The notes: generated by a model from the letters alone, not told the origin. A DNA stretch of 64,000 bases from UBA8337 sp038143435 (GCA_038143435.1 JAYQLX010000006.1:62001-126000); one strand, 5' to 3'; positions 47,822 through 59,345 are shown, numbered from the stretch's first letter. Numbers and translations are program-made.

Positions 47822-49168
47822 ATGAGATTGATGAATAGCTTGCTGGAAAAGCTTCGCGAGGCTTTCGCAGAGCGCCAGATTTATGTGCGCAAAAACGGCA
47901 GCGTCACCTTTGTGCCGCTGTCGAGCCGTTCCCTTGTCGTTTTGACCATGCTGTTTGTCTTAGTCGCCGGCTGGGTCGGCTATGCATCTGTGCATGTCAT
48001 ATTCAATAACGGATTGGGCGCAAAGCGCGAACAAGAAGTGCGCGAAATGCAATTGGCCTATGAAAACGAGCTTAACCGCCTGCGCCTCTCTTATGATGAT
48101 TTGAATGCGCAACTGGTTTTGACCCGCGATTGGTTTTCCGAGACCACGGATAATCTTGAGAAACGGCATAATGATTTGACATTGGTGTTCGAACAGCACG
48201 CCGCCGTTTCCGATGAATTGCGGAAAATGCAAGAATCTTTCTCAAACATTGCCAAGTCCAATCAGCGTAATCGCAACAAAACCGAACTGGTGGCCCGCAG
48301 CCGTTCCGGCCAAGAAGACCGCTTGGAAAGCCGCTCAATCGCCAATTCCAATGATGACCAAGAAATAACTTTGGCGCGCAATGAGACCGTCGCCTTGCCC
48401 ACCGATGGCGATACTATGCCGCATTTGTCGGAAAGCGTTTATGACCGTGTTTCCTCACTGGAATTGCGGCAGAAAGAATTGCTCGACGCGCTGGAAGAAA
48501 AAATTGACCTTCGCATTGCAGAATTTGAAGGCGTGATTAACGGCACGGAAATTCTGGAGCCGGAAACATTTATGGCTCAAGTTTTGCCTGAAGATGAGCG
48601 CGCAATGGGCGGCCCTTATATTCCCCTTTCGGAGGAAAAGCCCGGCATTAATTCAGACCTGCATCGCCAGCTTTATCGTATTTCCAGTAACCTTGAGCGT
48701 TTGGAAAATCTCAGCTCGGCCGTAGCGAAAATTCCGCTCTCTTTGCCCATTCATGATTATCGCGTAACCAGCGGATTTGGCCCGCGCCTTGACCCGTTCA
48801 AGAAACGCGCGGCATTTCATGCCGGTGTCGATTTCGGAACGGCTTCCGGCACACCGGTCTATGCCACATTATCCGGCACGGTAACGCGCTCGGGCTATAA
48901 AGGCCCGTATGGGCTTGTTGTCGAGATTGACCACGGTAACGGCTTTCGTTCGCGATACGGGCATTTGGCGCGCAGCCGCGTGCGCCGCGGACAAGCGGTC
49001 GAGTTCCAGCAACATATTGCCGATGCCGGAAACAGTGGTCGCAGCACCGGGCCGCATTTGCATTATGAAGTCTGGTATGAAGGCAAGGTGCGTGACCCGC
49101 TTGCTTTCCTCGATGCCGGCAAGCAAATCTTCAACATTGCCGAAACCATTTCGACTGAGGCCAATTAA
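47822..49168 (+). CDS. M23 family metallopeptidase with membrane anchor and coiled coil
   Basis: The protein has a cytoplasmic start of about 36 residues, one membrane helix (SLVVLTMLFVLVAGWVGYAS), and a periplasmic coiled coil with many Glu/Arg/Leu heptads. It ends in a LytM/M23 domain. Zinc-ligand motifs are FHAGVDFGT (HxxxD) and GPHLHYEVW (HxH), so it should be an active peptidoglycan endopeptidase, unlike degenerate EnvC-type activators. ATGs at 47822 and 47831 are both possible. A bactofilin gene follows after two bases, a linkage seen in other bacteria where bactofilin localises an M23 enzyme. Confidence 0.9.
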   Translation: MRLMNSLLEKLREAFAERQIYVRKNGSVTFVPLSSRSLVVLTMLFVLVAGWVGYASVHVIFNNGLGAKREQEVREMQLAYENELNRLRLSYDDLNAQLVLTRDWFSETTDNLEKRHNDLTLVFEQHAAVSDELRKMQESFSNIAKSNQRNRNKTELVARSRSGQEDRLESRSIANSNDDQEITLARNETVALPTDGDTMPHLSESVYDRVSSLELRQKELLDALEEKIDLRIAEFEGVINGTEILEPETFMAQVLPEDERAMGGPYIPLSEEKPGINSDLHRQLYRISSNLERLENLSSAVAKIPLSLPIHDYRVTSGFGPRLDPFKKRAAFHAGVDFGTASGTPVYATLSGTVTRSGYKGPYGLVVEIDHGNGFRSRYGHLARSRVRRGQAVEFQQHIADAGNSGRSTGPHLHYEVWYEGKVRDPLAFLDAGKQIFNIAETISTEAN

Positions 49169-49170
49169 CA

Positions 49171-49582
49171 ATGAAAAACTCCCGCTCCTGAGAAATCAAA
49201 AAGCAAATCTGCGCCCTCCATTCTGAGCCATGATATGCATATTGTCGGCAAAATTTTCTCAACCGGCGATATTCAAATCGAAGGTCGCCTTGATGGTGAC
49301 TTGCGCTCTCATGCTGTGACGATTGGTGAGAAAGCGGTTGTTTCGGGCGAAGTTGCGGGCGACATGGTAACGGTTTTCGGTCAGGTAAAAGGCACTATTC
49401 GTGCCCGTCAGGTTTATCTATGCGCAACCAGCAAAGTGACCGGCGATGTATTCAATGAAGCGCTGGCCATCGAAACCGGCGCTCAATTGAATGGCGCGGT
49501 AAAACGCGAAAAAGAGCCGCTGAAAAATGCAGCGATTAAAATCGTGGCTCAGGAAGACGACAAAGAGGCTTCAAAAGCCTAA
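49171..49582 (+). CDS. Bactofilin (one apparent indel near the start)
   Basis: Bactofilins form membrane-bound filaments of beta-helical subunits that position cell-wall enzymes. The body reads APSILSHDMHIVGKIFSTGD, then IEGRLDGDLRSHAVTIGEKA and repeating beta-helix turns. The ATG at 49171 reads MKNSR and one surplus base near 49190 joins it to EKSKSKSAPSILS. Without this correction translation would start at 49235. About 137 residues. It forms an operon with the M23 peptidase. Confidence 0.9.
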
Positions 49583-50712
49583 TCAATATCGGCGACCTCG
49601 CCTCCACCTTCTCCGTTCTGACACGCTGCGCCAAAGCGGCTTCCATAAAATTATCTAACGCGCCATCCAAAACGGCACTGGGATTGCCGCTCTCAACACC
49701 GGTGCGTAAATCTTTCACCATTTGATAGGGCTGCAAAACATAAGAACGAATTTGATGCCCCCAGCCAATTTCGGTTTTTTGGTCGGCATTGGCATTGGCT
49801 TCTTCTTCGCGGCGTCTGCAATTCAAGCTCGTAGAGCCGCGCCCGCAACATCGCCCAAGCGGTTGCACGGTTTTTATGCTGTGAGCGCTCATTTTGACAT
49901 TGCACCACAATATTGGTCGGCAAATGCGTGATGCGCACCGCGCTGTCGGTTGTGTTGACGTGCTGTCCACCCGCGCCGGATGCGCGAAACGTATCTATCC
50001 GCACATCGGCTTCCGAGACATCGATTTCAATCGCGTCATCAACCACCGGATAGCACCACACGCTGGCAAAGCTGGTATGGCGACGCGCATTGCTGTCAAA
50101 GGGTGAAATCCGCACCAAGCGATGCACACCGCTTTCGGTCTTGGCCCAGCCATAAGCATTAAACCCCTTAATCTCAATGGTGGCAGATTTAATACCTGCT
50201 TCTTCGCCGCTGGTTTGTTCGATAAGCGAGACTTTATAGCCCTTCTTTTCAGCCCAACGCATATACATGCGCTGCAACATACTGGCCCAATCCTGGCTTT
50301 CCGTGCCACCGGCACCGGCATGCACTTCAAATAGGCATCATTGCCGTCCGCCTCGCCCGACAGCAAGGTTTCGACTTCCATGCGTTCCGCTTCCGCCGCC
50401 AAATCGGCCAGCGCCGCCTCGCTCTCAGCGACGACATCCGCATCGCCCTCGGCTTCGCCAAGTTCGATGAGTTCAACATGCTCATTCATCTGGTTTTCAA
50501 GTTGTCGGCAGGCTTTGATGGCGTTTTCCAGCCGCGTGCGTTCTTGCATTTTGGCCTGCGCTGCTTGTGGGTCATCCCACAGCTTCGGGTCTTCGGCGAG
50601 CTTGTTCAGCGCGTCCAATTGTTCAAGCGCGTTGTCCCAGTCAAAGATGCCTCCGAAGCAAATCCAATGACCCCGTAATGCTGGTGATGAAGTCTGTAAT
50701 TTCTGAACGCAT
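49579..50712 (-). CDS. prfB: Peptide chain release factor 2, with programmed +1 frameshift
   Basis: RF2 ends translation at UGA and UAA. From ATG 50712 (AAGGAG seven bases upstream) the frame reads MRSEITDFITSITGSLDLLR and meets UGA as codon 24; the rest is in the +1 frame (DWDNALEQLDALNKLAEDPK). The stop-recognition motif SPF (RISPFDSNARRHTSFASV) and the catalytic GGQ (SGAGGQHVNTTDSAVRITHL) are present. Two further breaks near 50331 and 49820 look like ordinary one-base errors, and a third near 49622 would give the end GGGEVADID at 49579 rather than 49536. It lies in the amiC-ponA-prfB series. Confidence 0.95.
50640..50655 (-). promoter_or_regulatory. RF2 programmed +1 frameshift signal
   Basis: The minus strand reads CGGAGGCATCTTTGAC. 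The internal Shine-Dalgarno GGAGG is three bases before CUU-UGA-C, the same spacing and slip site as in E. coli prfB. Low RF2 allows slippage past UGA and raises RF2. Confidence 0.95.
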
Positions 50713-50756
50713 CTCAGTCTCCTTGACGAGACCGAAATCTACCCAAGGAAAACCGT

Positions 50757-53235
50757 TTAGTAAAGTCCGCCTGTGCCCGCGCCGACGGTTTCGGTATTGA
50801 TGGCGGGGCGTTGTTTAACGCCATTGCTGCCGGTGCCGCCGCGCACAATCATTTGCTTGCCATTGCGTGTCGGTTCCCTGCCCAATTTGAAGGCTTCCAA
50901 AATGACCGTCTCGTCATCCGGGCGCGCCAGCTTGCCGGTTTTGGCATTAATGCGCACCAAATTGACCCGCGGCGGCACACGAAATGGCGGTGTCGCCATA
51001 TTGGTCAGCGCCTGCTCCATAAATTCTTTAAATATGGGTGCGGCCACACGGCCACCGCTTTCGCCATTGCCGAGCGGACGGTTATCGTCATAACCGACAT
51101 AAACGCCGGCGACCAAATCAGCCGAGAATCCGACAAACCATGCATCGCGGCTGTCATTGGTCGTGCCGGTTTTGCCGGCCAGCGGCTTGCCGATGGTTGA
51201 AATGCGCCGACCCGTGCCCCGCGTCACCGCCCCCTCAAGCATTGACACCACCTGATAAGCGGTTTGCGGCGACAGCACTTGCTCTCTCATATCGGGCAGG
51301 TCGGGGGCGACTTGCGCATCAAACATCTCGACATTGCAGCCTATGCAATTGCGTTGGTCTTTTCGGAACAGCGTCTTGCCATAGCGGTCTTGCACTCGGT
51401 CGATGAAAATCGGCTCTACCCGTTTGCCGCCATTGACCAGCATGGCATAGGCAGTGGTCAGACGCATGAGCGACGTTTCACCTGCCCCCAACGCCATCGC
51501 CAAAACACGCGGCATGGTGCGGTTAATGTTAAAGCGCTTGGCATAGTCGGTGATTTTCCCCATGCCGATTTCCTGCGCCATGCGAATGGTCATCAGATTG
51601 CGGCTTTTTTCCATACCGAGGCGCAGGGTCGATAATCCGTAAAAACGGCGCGCATAGTTTTCCGGCTTCCATAAGCCTTGATCCTTGCCCTGTTCCATAA
51701 CAAAAGGCGCATCGAGCACCAGACTGGCCGGCGTAAAGCCGCTATCCAAAGCGGCGGCATAAACAAAGGGTTTAAACGCCGAGCAGGGCTGGCGGCTGGC
51801 TTGGGTGGCGCGGTTAAACTCGCTGGCCGAGAAACTATAGCCGCCGGTCATGGCCAAGACGCGGCCGGTATGCGGGTCGAGCGCAACCATTGCGCCGTTA
51901 ACTTCGGGAAGTTGTTTCAACTCATAAATTTCGTCTTCAGATTTTTGACTGACCCAAACAACATCACCGGTTTTCAAAACCTGCGACATGCGTTTAATCC
52001 GAGGCCCTTTGATTTTATATCCGTTTTCCGGCGACGGTTTGGCGCGCGCCCATTTCACGCCTGCCAAATCAATAATGCCGAGATCGATGCGGTCTTCAAA
52101 ACTGCGCGCCCGCGTCATGCGCGGACGCAAGCCGATATTGGCGCGGTTTTCTTCTTCATCGACCGACAGCACAACGGCCAATCGCCACGGTGCCAAATCG
52201 GTCGGAATTTCAATCTCGGTCAGCTGCTCCCACCATGCTTCCAATGTTTCCAATTCGCTTATCGCCCCGCGATAGCCCTGTCTTTGGTCATAAGCCTCAA
52301 TGCCGTTGCGCAAGGCGCGCTGTGCCAGCTTTTGGAAATCCGTGTTCAATGTTGTGCGAATGGACAAGCCGCCGCCATAAAGTTGCCGCTCACCATACAG
52401 ACCGTAAACTTCGCGGCGCACTTCTTCGACAAAATACTCGGCATTAAACCGCCGCAAGCTGGCCGGACGGTCGGCCACCACCAAGTCTTGCGCGCCTGCT
52501 GCGCGCGCTTGCATATCGGTAATATAGCCGTTTTCGCGCATGCGCCCGATAACCCAATTACGCCGCGCTATGGCGCGGGCGCGTTTGCGGAACGGGTGAT
52601 AATTATTCGGCGCTTTCGGCAAGGCCGCCAAATAGGCTGCTTCCGCCACCGTTAAATCGCTCAGCGGTTTGTCAAAATAATTGAGCGCCGCCGCCGCGAC
52701 ACCGTAGCTGCCAAGACCGAGATAAATTTCATTAAGATAAAGCTCGAGCAATTGCTCTTTGGTAAACGTGCGCTCCAGCCGCAATGCCAGCACTGCCTCT
52801 TTCAATTTACGTTCTAGCGTAACATCGCTGCTCAGCAGAAAGTTTTTCGCCACTTGCTGGGTGATGGTTGATGCGCCTTCCAGTCGTCTGACCGGTCACC
52901 ACATTGACGACATTGGCAAATACGGCGCGCACAATGCCCATAAAATCAATGCCGACATGTTCGTAAAAGTTTTTATCTTCAGCGGCCAGAAACGCATCAA
53001 TCAAATGCTTCGGCGCGGTATCAATCGGCACAAAAATGCGCCGCTCTTGCGCATATTCGGCAATCAAACTGCCATTTCCGGCATGGGCGCGGCTCATCAC
53101 GGGCGGGGTGTAATTGGCCAAATGTTCATAATTGGGCAGACCGCTATTGATACGCCACAGCACCAGAACAAAAGCAAAAAGCCCTATCGCTCCAAGCGTT
53201 ACCAAAACGCCAGCCATATTGCCCAAAAATTTCAT
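50757..53235 (-). CDS. ponA: Penicillin-binding protein 1A (one apparent insertion)
   Basis: This bifunctional enzyme polymerises and cross-links peptidoglycan. A signal anchor (MKFLGNMAGVLVTLGAIGLF) is followed by the glycosyltransferase domain (AAEDKNFYEHVGIDF, then STITQQVAKNFLL). The transpeptidase domain has SAFK (active serine), SRN and KTGTTND. One surplus base near 52893 separates the first 115 residues from the rest. About 826 residues, usual for alphaproteobacterial PBP1A. It lies between amiC and prfB. Confidence 0.95.
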
Positions 53236-53327
53236 CAACGAACCCTTTCAGACTTTTTAATTGTCTGATAAATGAGGCCGCACTATGGCAGGTCAGTGGA
53301 AAAAATCCAGCCCTGTTTGGCGCTTGT

Positions 53328-54544
53328 CTATCTGAGTGCGGCGACGCGGCTGGAACGGAAGAACCCGTCCACCGATTTGACCAATGCACCGGCGACTTTG
53401 CGCCGCCAAGAAGCGTTCAAAAGCTGCTTTTCATCGCTGCTATTGGTCAAAAAACCCAATTCAATCAACACGGATGGCACATCGGGGGCTTTCAAGACCC
53501 GGAAACCGGCAAAACGATGCGTGCGGTCGAGCAAGCGGGTTTTGCCGCGCGCATTATCGACCACCAGATTGGCAAATTTGACCGACAGGTTTTTGGTCTC
53601 GCGCTGCGCCAAATCAATCAGAATATTCGCCACTTCCGGCGGTTGGTCGGCAAAATCAATTCCGGCGATAATATCCGACTGGTTTTCTTTTTTGGCCAAT
53701 GCAGCAGCTTCTTTATCCGATGCGGTTTCCGATAAGGTATAAATCGACATGCCGCGCACATTTTTGCGCTTAATGGCATCGGCATGGATGGAGATAAACA
53801 AATCGGCATCGTGCTTGCGCGCAATGTTCACGCGCTGGCGCAATGGAATGTAAATATCCCGATTGCGCGTCAGATAGACCTTAAATTTACCGGTGGCGCG
53901 TAATTGCTTGGCCAATTCGCGCGTGAACGCCAAAGTGACGCTTTTTTCGCGCGCTTTGCGCCCCAGCGCGCCCGGGTCAACCCCGCCATGTCCGGCATCG
54001 AGAACAATAACCGGCGTGCTGTTGGCTTGCCTTTGCGGTTTTGGCGTAAAGGGCTCGGCGTTTTGCGTCGCTTTATTGGCCGAGCGTTTGGCGGCGCGGT
54101 CTTTGGCCACTTGCGCGGCAAACTCTTTACTGCTCGCCTTGACCAAATCAATGACAAGACGATGTGGCAAACCTGATGAGGGCGGCAGCATGAAGCTTTT
54201 GGCCACTTTTACCGGCCCTTTGGCATCTATCACCAAGCGGCTTTTGTCCGCCGTGAACTGCCCGAAACGCAATTTTTGCACCAATCCGGTTTCTTTGGGC
54301 TGGTCGGCAGGCCATTCAAGCGATGGCAAATCGACGACAACGCGGCGCGGACGGTCGAGCAGAAAAATGTCGAAATCAACATTCGACTGCAGGTCGAGAA
54401 CAATGCGAGTGCGCTCTGCGGTCACGCCGAGGCGGATATCCTTCACTGTGGCCGCCGCAGCATCCGCCCAAAAGTGCCGATAAACAGCAGCGCGACCGGC
54501 AAGAAAGCCCTCAAAATTGTCGAAACACCGTTCATAATTCTCAT
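53328..54544 (-). CDS. amiC: N-acetylmuramoyl-L-alanine amidase AmiC type (one apparent deletion)
   Basis: The periplasmic amidase cuts the peptide from MurNAc during cell separation. AGGAG precedes ATG 54544, which starts a signal peptide (VSTILRAFLPVALLFIGTF). One missing base near 54465 breaks the frame just after it; the mature part begins ADAAAATVKDIRLGV. The N-terminal AMIN domain (IRLGVTAERTRIVLDLQSN) is followed by the amidase_3 domain with zinc ligands in VLDAGHGGVDPGALG, then FISIHADA and the glutamate in SVLIELGFLTN. About 405 residues. Confidence 0.94.
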
Positions 54545-54966
54545 TTTTCTCCTGGCGGCAAACGACTCACTTCATCGCGCCAACCATAGCAATTTCGTCT
54601 TATAAATGCGACTTTCACAGGAAAATTAAGCAATTCCATATAGTTAACGATTGTATGATATGCCTTGCAATCAACGCCCCTGCCCTATAAGTTCAGTCTC
54701 GATATTTCAGGCAATGCGCTTACGAAGGCCACTATGGAGCCGTCAGCGATTGTCGCAGACCATATCGAAGACACCATCCGAATTAAGTTTCGGAGAAGTA
54801 ACCATTTTTGAGGATAATTACGTGACCGTCACACAACAAATTATGACAGTCAGTTGCGCGGCCAAATCTGTGGCCGATCTATTGTCCTTTTCACCCTTAG
54901 ACATACGCCGGGACGTGCGCCAGACGCTTCATGAGCCTTATGCTCATCGCCCGACGGGAGCTTTTT
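54545..54966. promoter_or_regulatory. Divergent amiC/rne intergenic region with a probable rne leader
   Basis: The 422 bases hold no recognisable gene. A candidate rne promoter of TTGCA and TATAAG type lies near 54666-54695, which would leave a leader of about 260 bases. A hairpin CGGCCA/TGGCCG is at 54859-54876. In E. coli a long structured rne leader lets RNase E limit its own mRNA; a similar role is inferred here only from length and position. Confidence 0.4.
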
Positions 54967-57210
54967 ATGACCAAAAACATGCTAATCGATGCCATCCACC
55001 CGGAAGAAACGCGGGTGGTGGTGACCGACCACAATCAAATTCAGGAATTCGACTTCGAGTCGCAGTCCAAAGCGCCGCTTCGCGGTAACATTTATCTTGC
55101 CAAAATTACCCGCGTTGAGCCGTCTTTGCAGGCGGCCTTTGTGGAATATGGCGGCAATCGACACGGCTTCCTCGCCTTTAATGAAATTCACCCCGATTAT
55201 TATCAAATTCCGGTAGGTGATCGCGAGGAATTGCTGAAAGAGCAAGCCGAAGAAGACCGCTCGCAGGCCGAAAGCGATGACGACCAAATTGACGGTGACG
55301 AAGCCGACAGCAACGATGATGAAGAAAATGCATCGGGCGACGTTGCCGATGTGGGAGGCGACGCCCATGAAGAGGCCGCACCGGCGATAAATACACGCGC
55401 CCTGCATCGCAAATATAAAATTCAAGAAGTCATCAAGCGCCGCCAGGTTATTTTGGTGCAGGTCATGAAAGAAGAGCGCGGCAATAAAGGCGCAGCGCTG
55501 ACAACCTATTTGTCACTGGCCGGACGTTATTGTGTGCTGATGCCCAATACGGCACGCGGTGGCGGCATTTCCAGAAAAATCAATAATGGTGCTGACCGCA
55601 AAAAACTGAAAACCATCGTCAACAAGCTTGATGTTGCCGACGGTATGGGGCTGATTGTCCGCACCGCCGGAGCGCAGCGCACATTGACCGAAATTCGCCG
55701 CGACTTCACCTATCTCACCCGCTTGTGGGAGGAAGTGCGCGAGAAAACCGTCAGTTCCACCGCCCCGACGCTGGTTTATGAAGAAGGCAATCTCATTCGT
55801 CGCTGCATTCGCGACCTTTATTCAAAAGAATTCGACCAAGTCGTGATTGATGGCGCGGACAGTTATAAAGAAGCCAAAAATTACATGAAGCTGCTGATGC
55901 CGAGCCATGCGCGCAAGGTCAAGCAGCATGCGGGCGACGCGCCCTTGTTCAAAGAGCATGGCGTGGAAGACAAGCTCGCCGCCATGTTTAACCCGATTGT
56001 GGTTTTGCCATCGGGCGGCTATTTGGTCATCAACCCGACCGAAGCATTGGTTTCGATTGACGTGAACTCGGGCAAATCGACCCGCGAGCAATCGGTAGAG
56101 AAAACCGCTTTGGCGACAAATCTTGAAGCAGCGGTTGAAGTGGCGCGGCAAGCTCGCTTGCGCGACCTTGCCGGCCTGCTGGTGATTGACTTCATCGATA
56201 TGGATGAAAATCGCAATAATCGCGCCGTTGAACGCAAGATGAAAGAAGCGCTGAAAGCTGACCGCGCGCGCATTCAAGTGGGCCGCATCAGCAGTTTCGG
56301 GTTGATGGAAATGTCGCGCCAACGCATGCGCGCCGGTGTGTTGGAAGGCTCCAGCGAAACCTGCGCCCATTGCAACGGTTCAGGCATGGTGCGTTCGGTC
56401 GAAAGCCGCGCTTTGCATGTGCTGCGCCAGATTGACGAGAATGCCGGTAAATTCACCGAAGGCGAATTGACCGTGCACTTGCCGCAAGATGTAGCGATTT
56501 ACCTGCTTAATAATAAGCGCGCACAATTGCATGAGATTGAAGCGCGCACGGGCATTGCCATCGCCGTGGAAATTGACGCTGAACTGAACGCGATGGAAAT
56601 GTCCATCACCCTGCCCGATAATTCAGAGGCCGGGGGCGTGTCGCGCATGGAAGGTGACCCGGCCGCAGTCGCTGAAGACAATGGCAGTAAGCGCCGCCGC
56701 CGCCGTCGCGGTGGCCGCAATCGTCGTCGCGGCGCAAATGCCGAAGGCGTTGACGAAGGCGACAATGAAAATGATGGCGAAGACAGCCATGACATCGACG
56801 CGGATGCTGACGACGACTGTTGAAGCGGCAGAAGTCACGGCCGATGATGAAAGCGGCGATGATGAAGATAAGCCGAAAGCGCCGCCGTCGTCGCGGACGA
56901 CGCGGTGGCCGCAACCGCCGTCGTGGCCCAGAGCGCTGCCGATGATGCTGAAAATGGTGACAATTCAGGAAGCCGAAGCGGATTCCTGACGGGAAAAGCA
57001 GAGACCGAAGAAGCCCCGGCTGAAAAAATTGTCATTGAGGTGTCACGCAATGATGACGATGATGATGCATCAGATGAAACGCCGAGCATCAAATCGCGGA
57101 AGATAGCGTTGAAAAGTGAAGAAATCCGCGAGCCGGAGAGCGATGAACCGACCGACGATGCGGGTGATGATGAAAAAAAACCGCGCCGTTCCGGCTGGTG
57201 GCGGAAATAG
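54967..57210 (+). CDS. rne: Ribonuclease E (apparent indels in the C-terminal tail)
   Basis: RNase E starts mRNA decay and processes rRNA and tRNA. The catalytic half has an S1 domain split by an acidic insertion at about residues 92-142 (many D/E), a known feature of alphaproteobacterial RNase E. Catalytic metal residues lie in SIDVNSG and LLVIDFIDMDEN. The zinc link is CAHCNGSG. An Arg-rich run near residue 577 (KRRRRRRGGRNRRRG) begins the tail. At least two frame breaks, near 56818 and 56895, interrupt the tail, which resumes and ends KKPRRSGWWRK at 57210. About 747 residues. GGGAG precedes ATG 54967. Confidence 0.94.
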
Positions 57211-57250
57211 TCAAACAAAAGCCGTAATTGGCCGACAGTCTGGAAGCATG

Positions 57251-58588
57251 ATGCGCCAAATCCTGCGAAGCTGTGTTTTTTTGTGGCTGCTATGCCTTTC
57301 ACTTGTGCCCGTCTCAGCGCAAGCGCAAGGTTTGGTGCGCGACGCGGAAATCGAGTTATTGCTCAGGGATTACAGTCGGCCCTTGTTTCTTGCCGCGGGT
57401 TTGGAGCCTTCGCGCGTCGGCATATCCCTCATCAATGACCGCAATCTCAATGCTTTTGTCACCAATGGGCAAAATATTTACGTGCATACCGGACTTATTT
57501 TGGAGGCCGAAGAACCGAATATGGTTATCGGCGTGCTGGCGCACGAAATCGGTCACATTACCGGTGGGCATTTGGCGCGCGGGGCCGAGGCTGCGGCTAC
57601 GGCACAACGGCCCGCTTTGATTGCTACGATTTTGGGCATGACTTCCATTCTGGCCGGTGCCGGGGATTTGGGCATGGCGCTGATTACCGGCGGTCAGCAA
57701 TTGGCGATACGCAATTTCCTGTCATACAGCCGTGGTCAAGAAGCCGCCGCTGACAATACCGCACTGCAATTGCTGGATGCCACCGAGCAATCGGCGGAAG
57801 GCATTATCGGCATGATGGACCGGCTGGCCAATCAAGAGATTTTGAGCGAGGTTTACCAAGACCCTTATGCGCGCTCGCACCCGATGTCGCGCGACCGCGT
57901 GAAAGCCTACCAAAACGGCGCGAGCAACTCGCCATATAAGGATGCGCGTGATCCTGAAGAACGGGTGTTTCGCCATAAAATGGCGCAAGCCAAAATCTAT
58001 GGCTTCCTCGACTCGCCAAACACAACATTGCGCCGCTTTCGCAATGAAGATAGTCAACCCGCGCGCTATGCCCGCGCGGTCGCCTACTACCGTCAGGGCT
58101 TGCGCAGCAAAGCATTGGGCGAGCTGAGCGGTCTGATTGCTGAAATGCCCGACAATCCCTGGCTCTATGAACTTGAAGGACAAATTTACCATGAGACCGG
58201 TTTGGCCGAGAAAGGCATTGCGCCTTATGAGAAAGCCGTTGCCCTTCGTCCCAATGAGCCTCTTTTGCTCATTGGCTTGGCATCCTGCCTGTTAAGCAAA
58301 GGCGCAGCCGGCGGCCCGGCCAATCAGGCGGTCAATCAAAAAGCCATTGACCATTTGCGCGCCGCCTTGCGGCTTGACCCGCTTAACGGGCCGGCCTATT
58401 TGCAAATGTCGAAAGGTTATGGCCAGCTTGGCGAAATCGCATTGGCGCAATGGGCTCTTGCTGAATATTACGCCGCCGGAGGCCGCAAAGAAGCGCGGCG
58501 CCATGCCCAACGAGCCATTAAAGGACTGCCGAAAGGATCGGTTGAATATATTCGCACTGTTGATATTTTGAGTGCCATCAAGCGTTGA
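57251..58588 (+). CDS. M48 family metalloprotease with TPR repeats (BepA-like)
   Basis: The 445-residue protein has a signal peptide (MRQILRSCVFLWLLCLSL ending SAQAQ), the M48 zinc motif HEIGHITGGH, the third-ligand region GQEAAADNTALQLL, and C-terminal TPR-like helices (PWLYELEGQIYHETG, ALRLDPLNGPAYLQMSKGYG). This is the BepA/YfgC type, a periplasmic quality-control protease for outer-membrane assembly. Two adjacent ATGs exist; 57251 has GGAAG four bases upstream. It is 40 bases after rne and 13 before the DsbA-like gene. Confidence 0.93.
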   Translation: MRQILRSCVFLWLLCLSLVPVSAQAQGLVRDAEIELLLRDYSRPLFLAAGLEPSRVGISLINDRNLNAFVTNGQNIYVHTGLILEAEEPNMVIGVLAHEIGHITGGHLARGAEAAATAQRPALIATILGMTSILAGAGDLGMALITGGQQLAIRNFLSYSRGQEAAADNTALQLLDATEQSAEGIIGMMDRLANQEILSEVYQDPYARSHPMSRDRVKAYQNGASNSPYKDARDPEERVFRHKMAQAKIYGFLDSPNTTLRRFRNEDSQPARYARAVAYYRQGLRSKALGELSGLIAEMPDNPWLYELEGQIYHETGLAEKGIAPYEKAVALRPNEPLLLIGLASCLLSKGAAGGPANQAVNQKAIDHLRAALRLDPLNGPAYLQMSKGYGQLGEIALAQWALAEYYAAGGRKEARRHAQRAIKGLPKGSVEYIRTVDILSAIKR

Positions 58589-58601
58589 GAGAGGAAGCAT
58601 G

Positions 58602-59345
58602 ATGCGTAAGTTTATTTTCGGATTTGTTTTGCTGCTGTTATTCGGCTTCACCCATGAAGCGGCCCACGCTTTGGATGCCAATGACAAAAAGCAAATCGAC
58701 AAGCAGATTGAAGACTTCTTCATGCGCAATCCTGAAAAATTGGAGCAAGCGCTCAATAATATGCAGCGCTATTTGACCGAGCGCGCGCAACGCGAACAGG
58801 AAGAAGCGCTGGCCAGTAATACCGATAATCTCTATCGCAATGATGGTGATTACTCGATGGGCCCCAATAATGCGTCCATCACCATTGTGGAGTTTTTCGA
58901 TTATAATTGCGGCTATTGCAAACGCAGCTTCGCGCCGCTTATGGAAGTGCTGGAAGAAAACAAAGATGTGCGCCTTGTGTTCAAGGAATATCCTATTTTG
59001 GGTGAGGCTTCTTATCTTGCTTCAAGCGCTGCATTGGCAATCAACGACAAACTGAAATATCTGACCTATCACAGCAAGCTGATGACCCATCAAGGTAGAA
59101 TCTCCGAGTCGGTGATTGAAAAAACCCTGAGTGATATGAAATTGTCGCCGCAAAAACTGCAATCAGACGCGCGCAGCGACAAATATGTTCTGCAATTGGC
59201 GGCAACGCGGCAATTGGCCGACGCCATTGGCGTTAACGGCACACCGGCTTTTGTCATTAACGGTAAATTATTTCCCGGCGCGCTTGATAAGGCAGAATTA
59301 ACCCAAGCCATCAAAACAGCACGCGCTGATTTGAAAGCTAGATAA
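58602..59345 (+). CDS. DsbA-family thiol:disulfide oxidoreductase
   Basis: The 247-residue periplasmic protein has a signal peptide (FIFGFVLLLLFGFTHEAAHA), a charged helical N-terminal region of about 60 residues, and a thioredoxin domain with the active site NCGYCKRS and the cis-proline loop GTPAFVING. The helical extension fits the Com1/ScsC-like subgroup, which may oligomerise and isomerise disulfides. The start context GGAAGCATGATGCG is identical to that of the upstream protease gene. Confidence 0.92.
   Translation: MRKFIFGFVLLLLFGFTHEAAHALDANDKKQIDKQIEDFFMRNPEKLEQALNNMQRYLTERAQREQEEALASNTDNLYRNDGDYSMGPNNASITIVEFFDYNCGYCKRSFAPLMEVLEENKDVRLVFKEYPILGEASYLASSAALAINDKLKYLTYHSKLMTHQGRISESVIEKTLSDMKLSPQKLQSDARSDKYVLQLAATRQLADAIGVNGTPAFVINGKLFPGALDKAELTQAIKTARADLKAR

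Noticed and set aside
50640..50650. The prfB in-frame UGA as another sequencing error
   Set aside because: The exact RF2 recoding signal, with internal Shine-Dalgarno and slip codon at the conserved spacing, is present.
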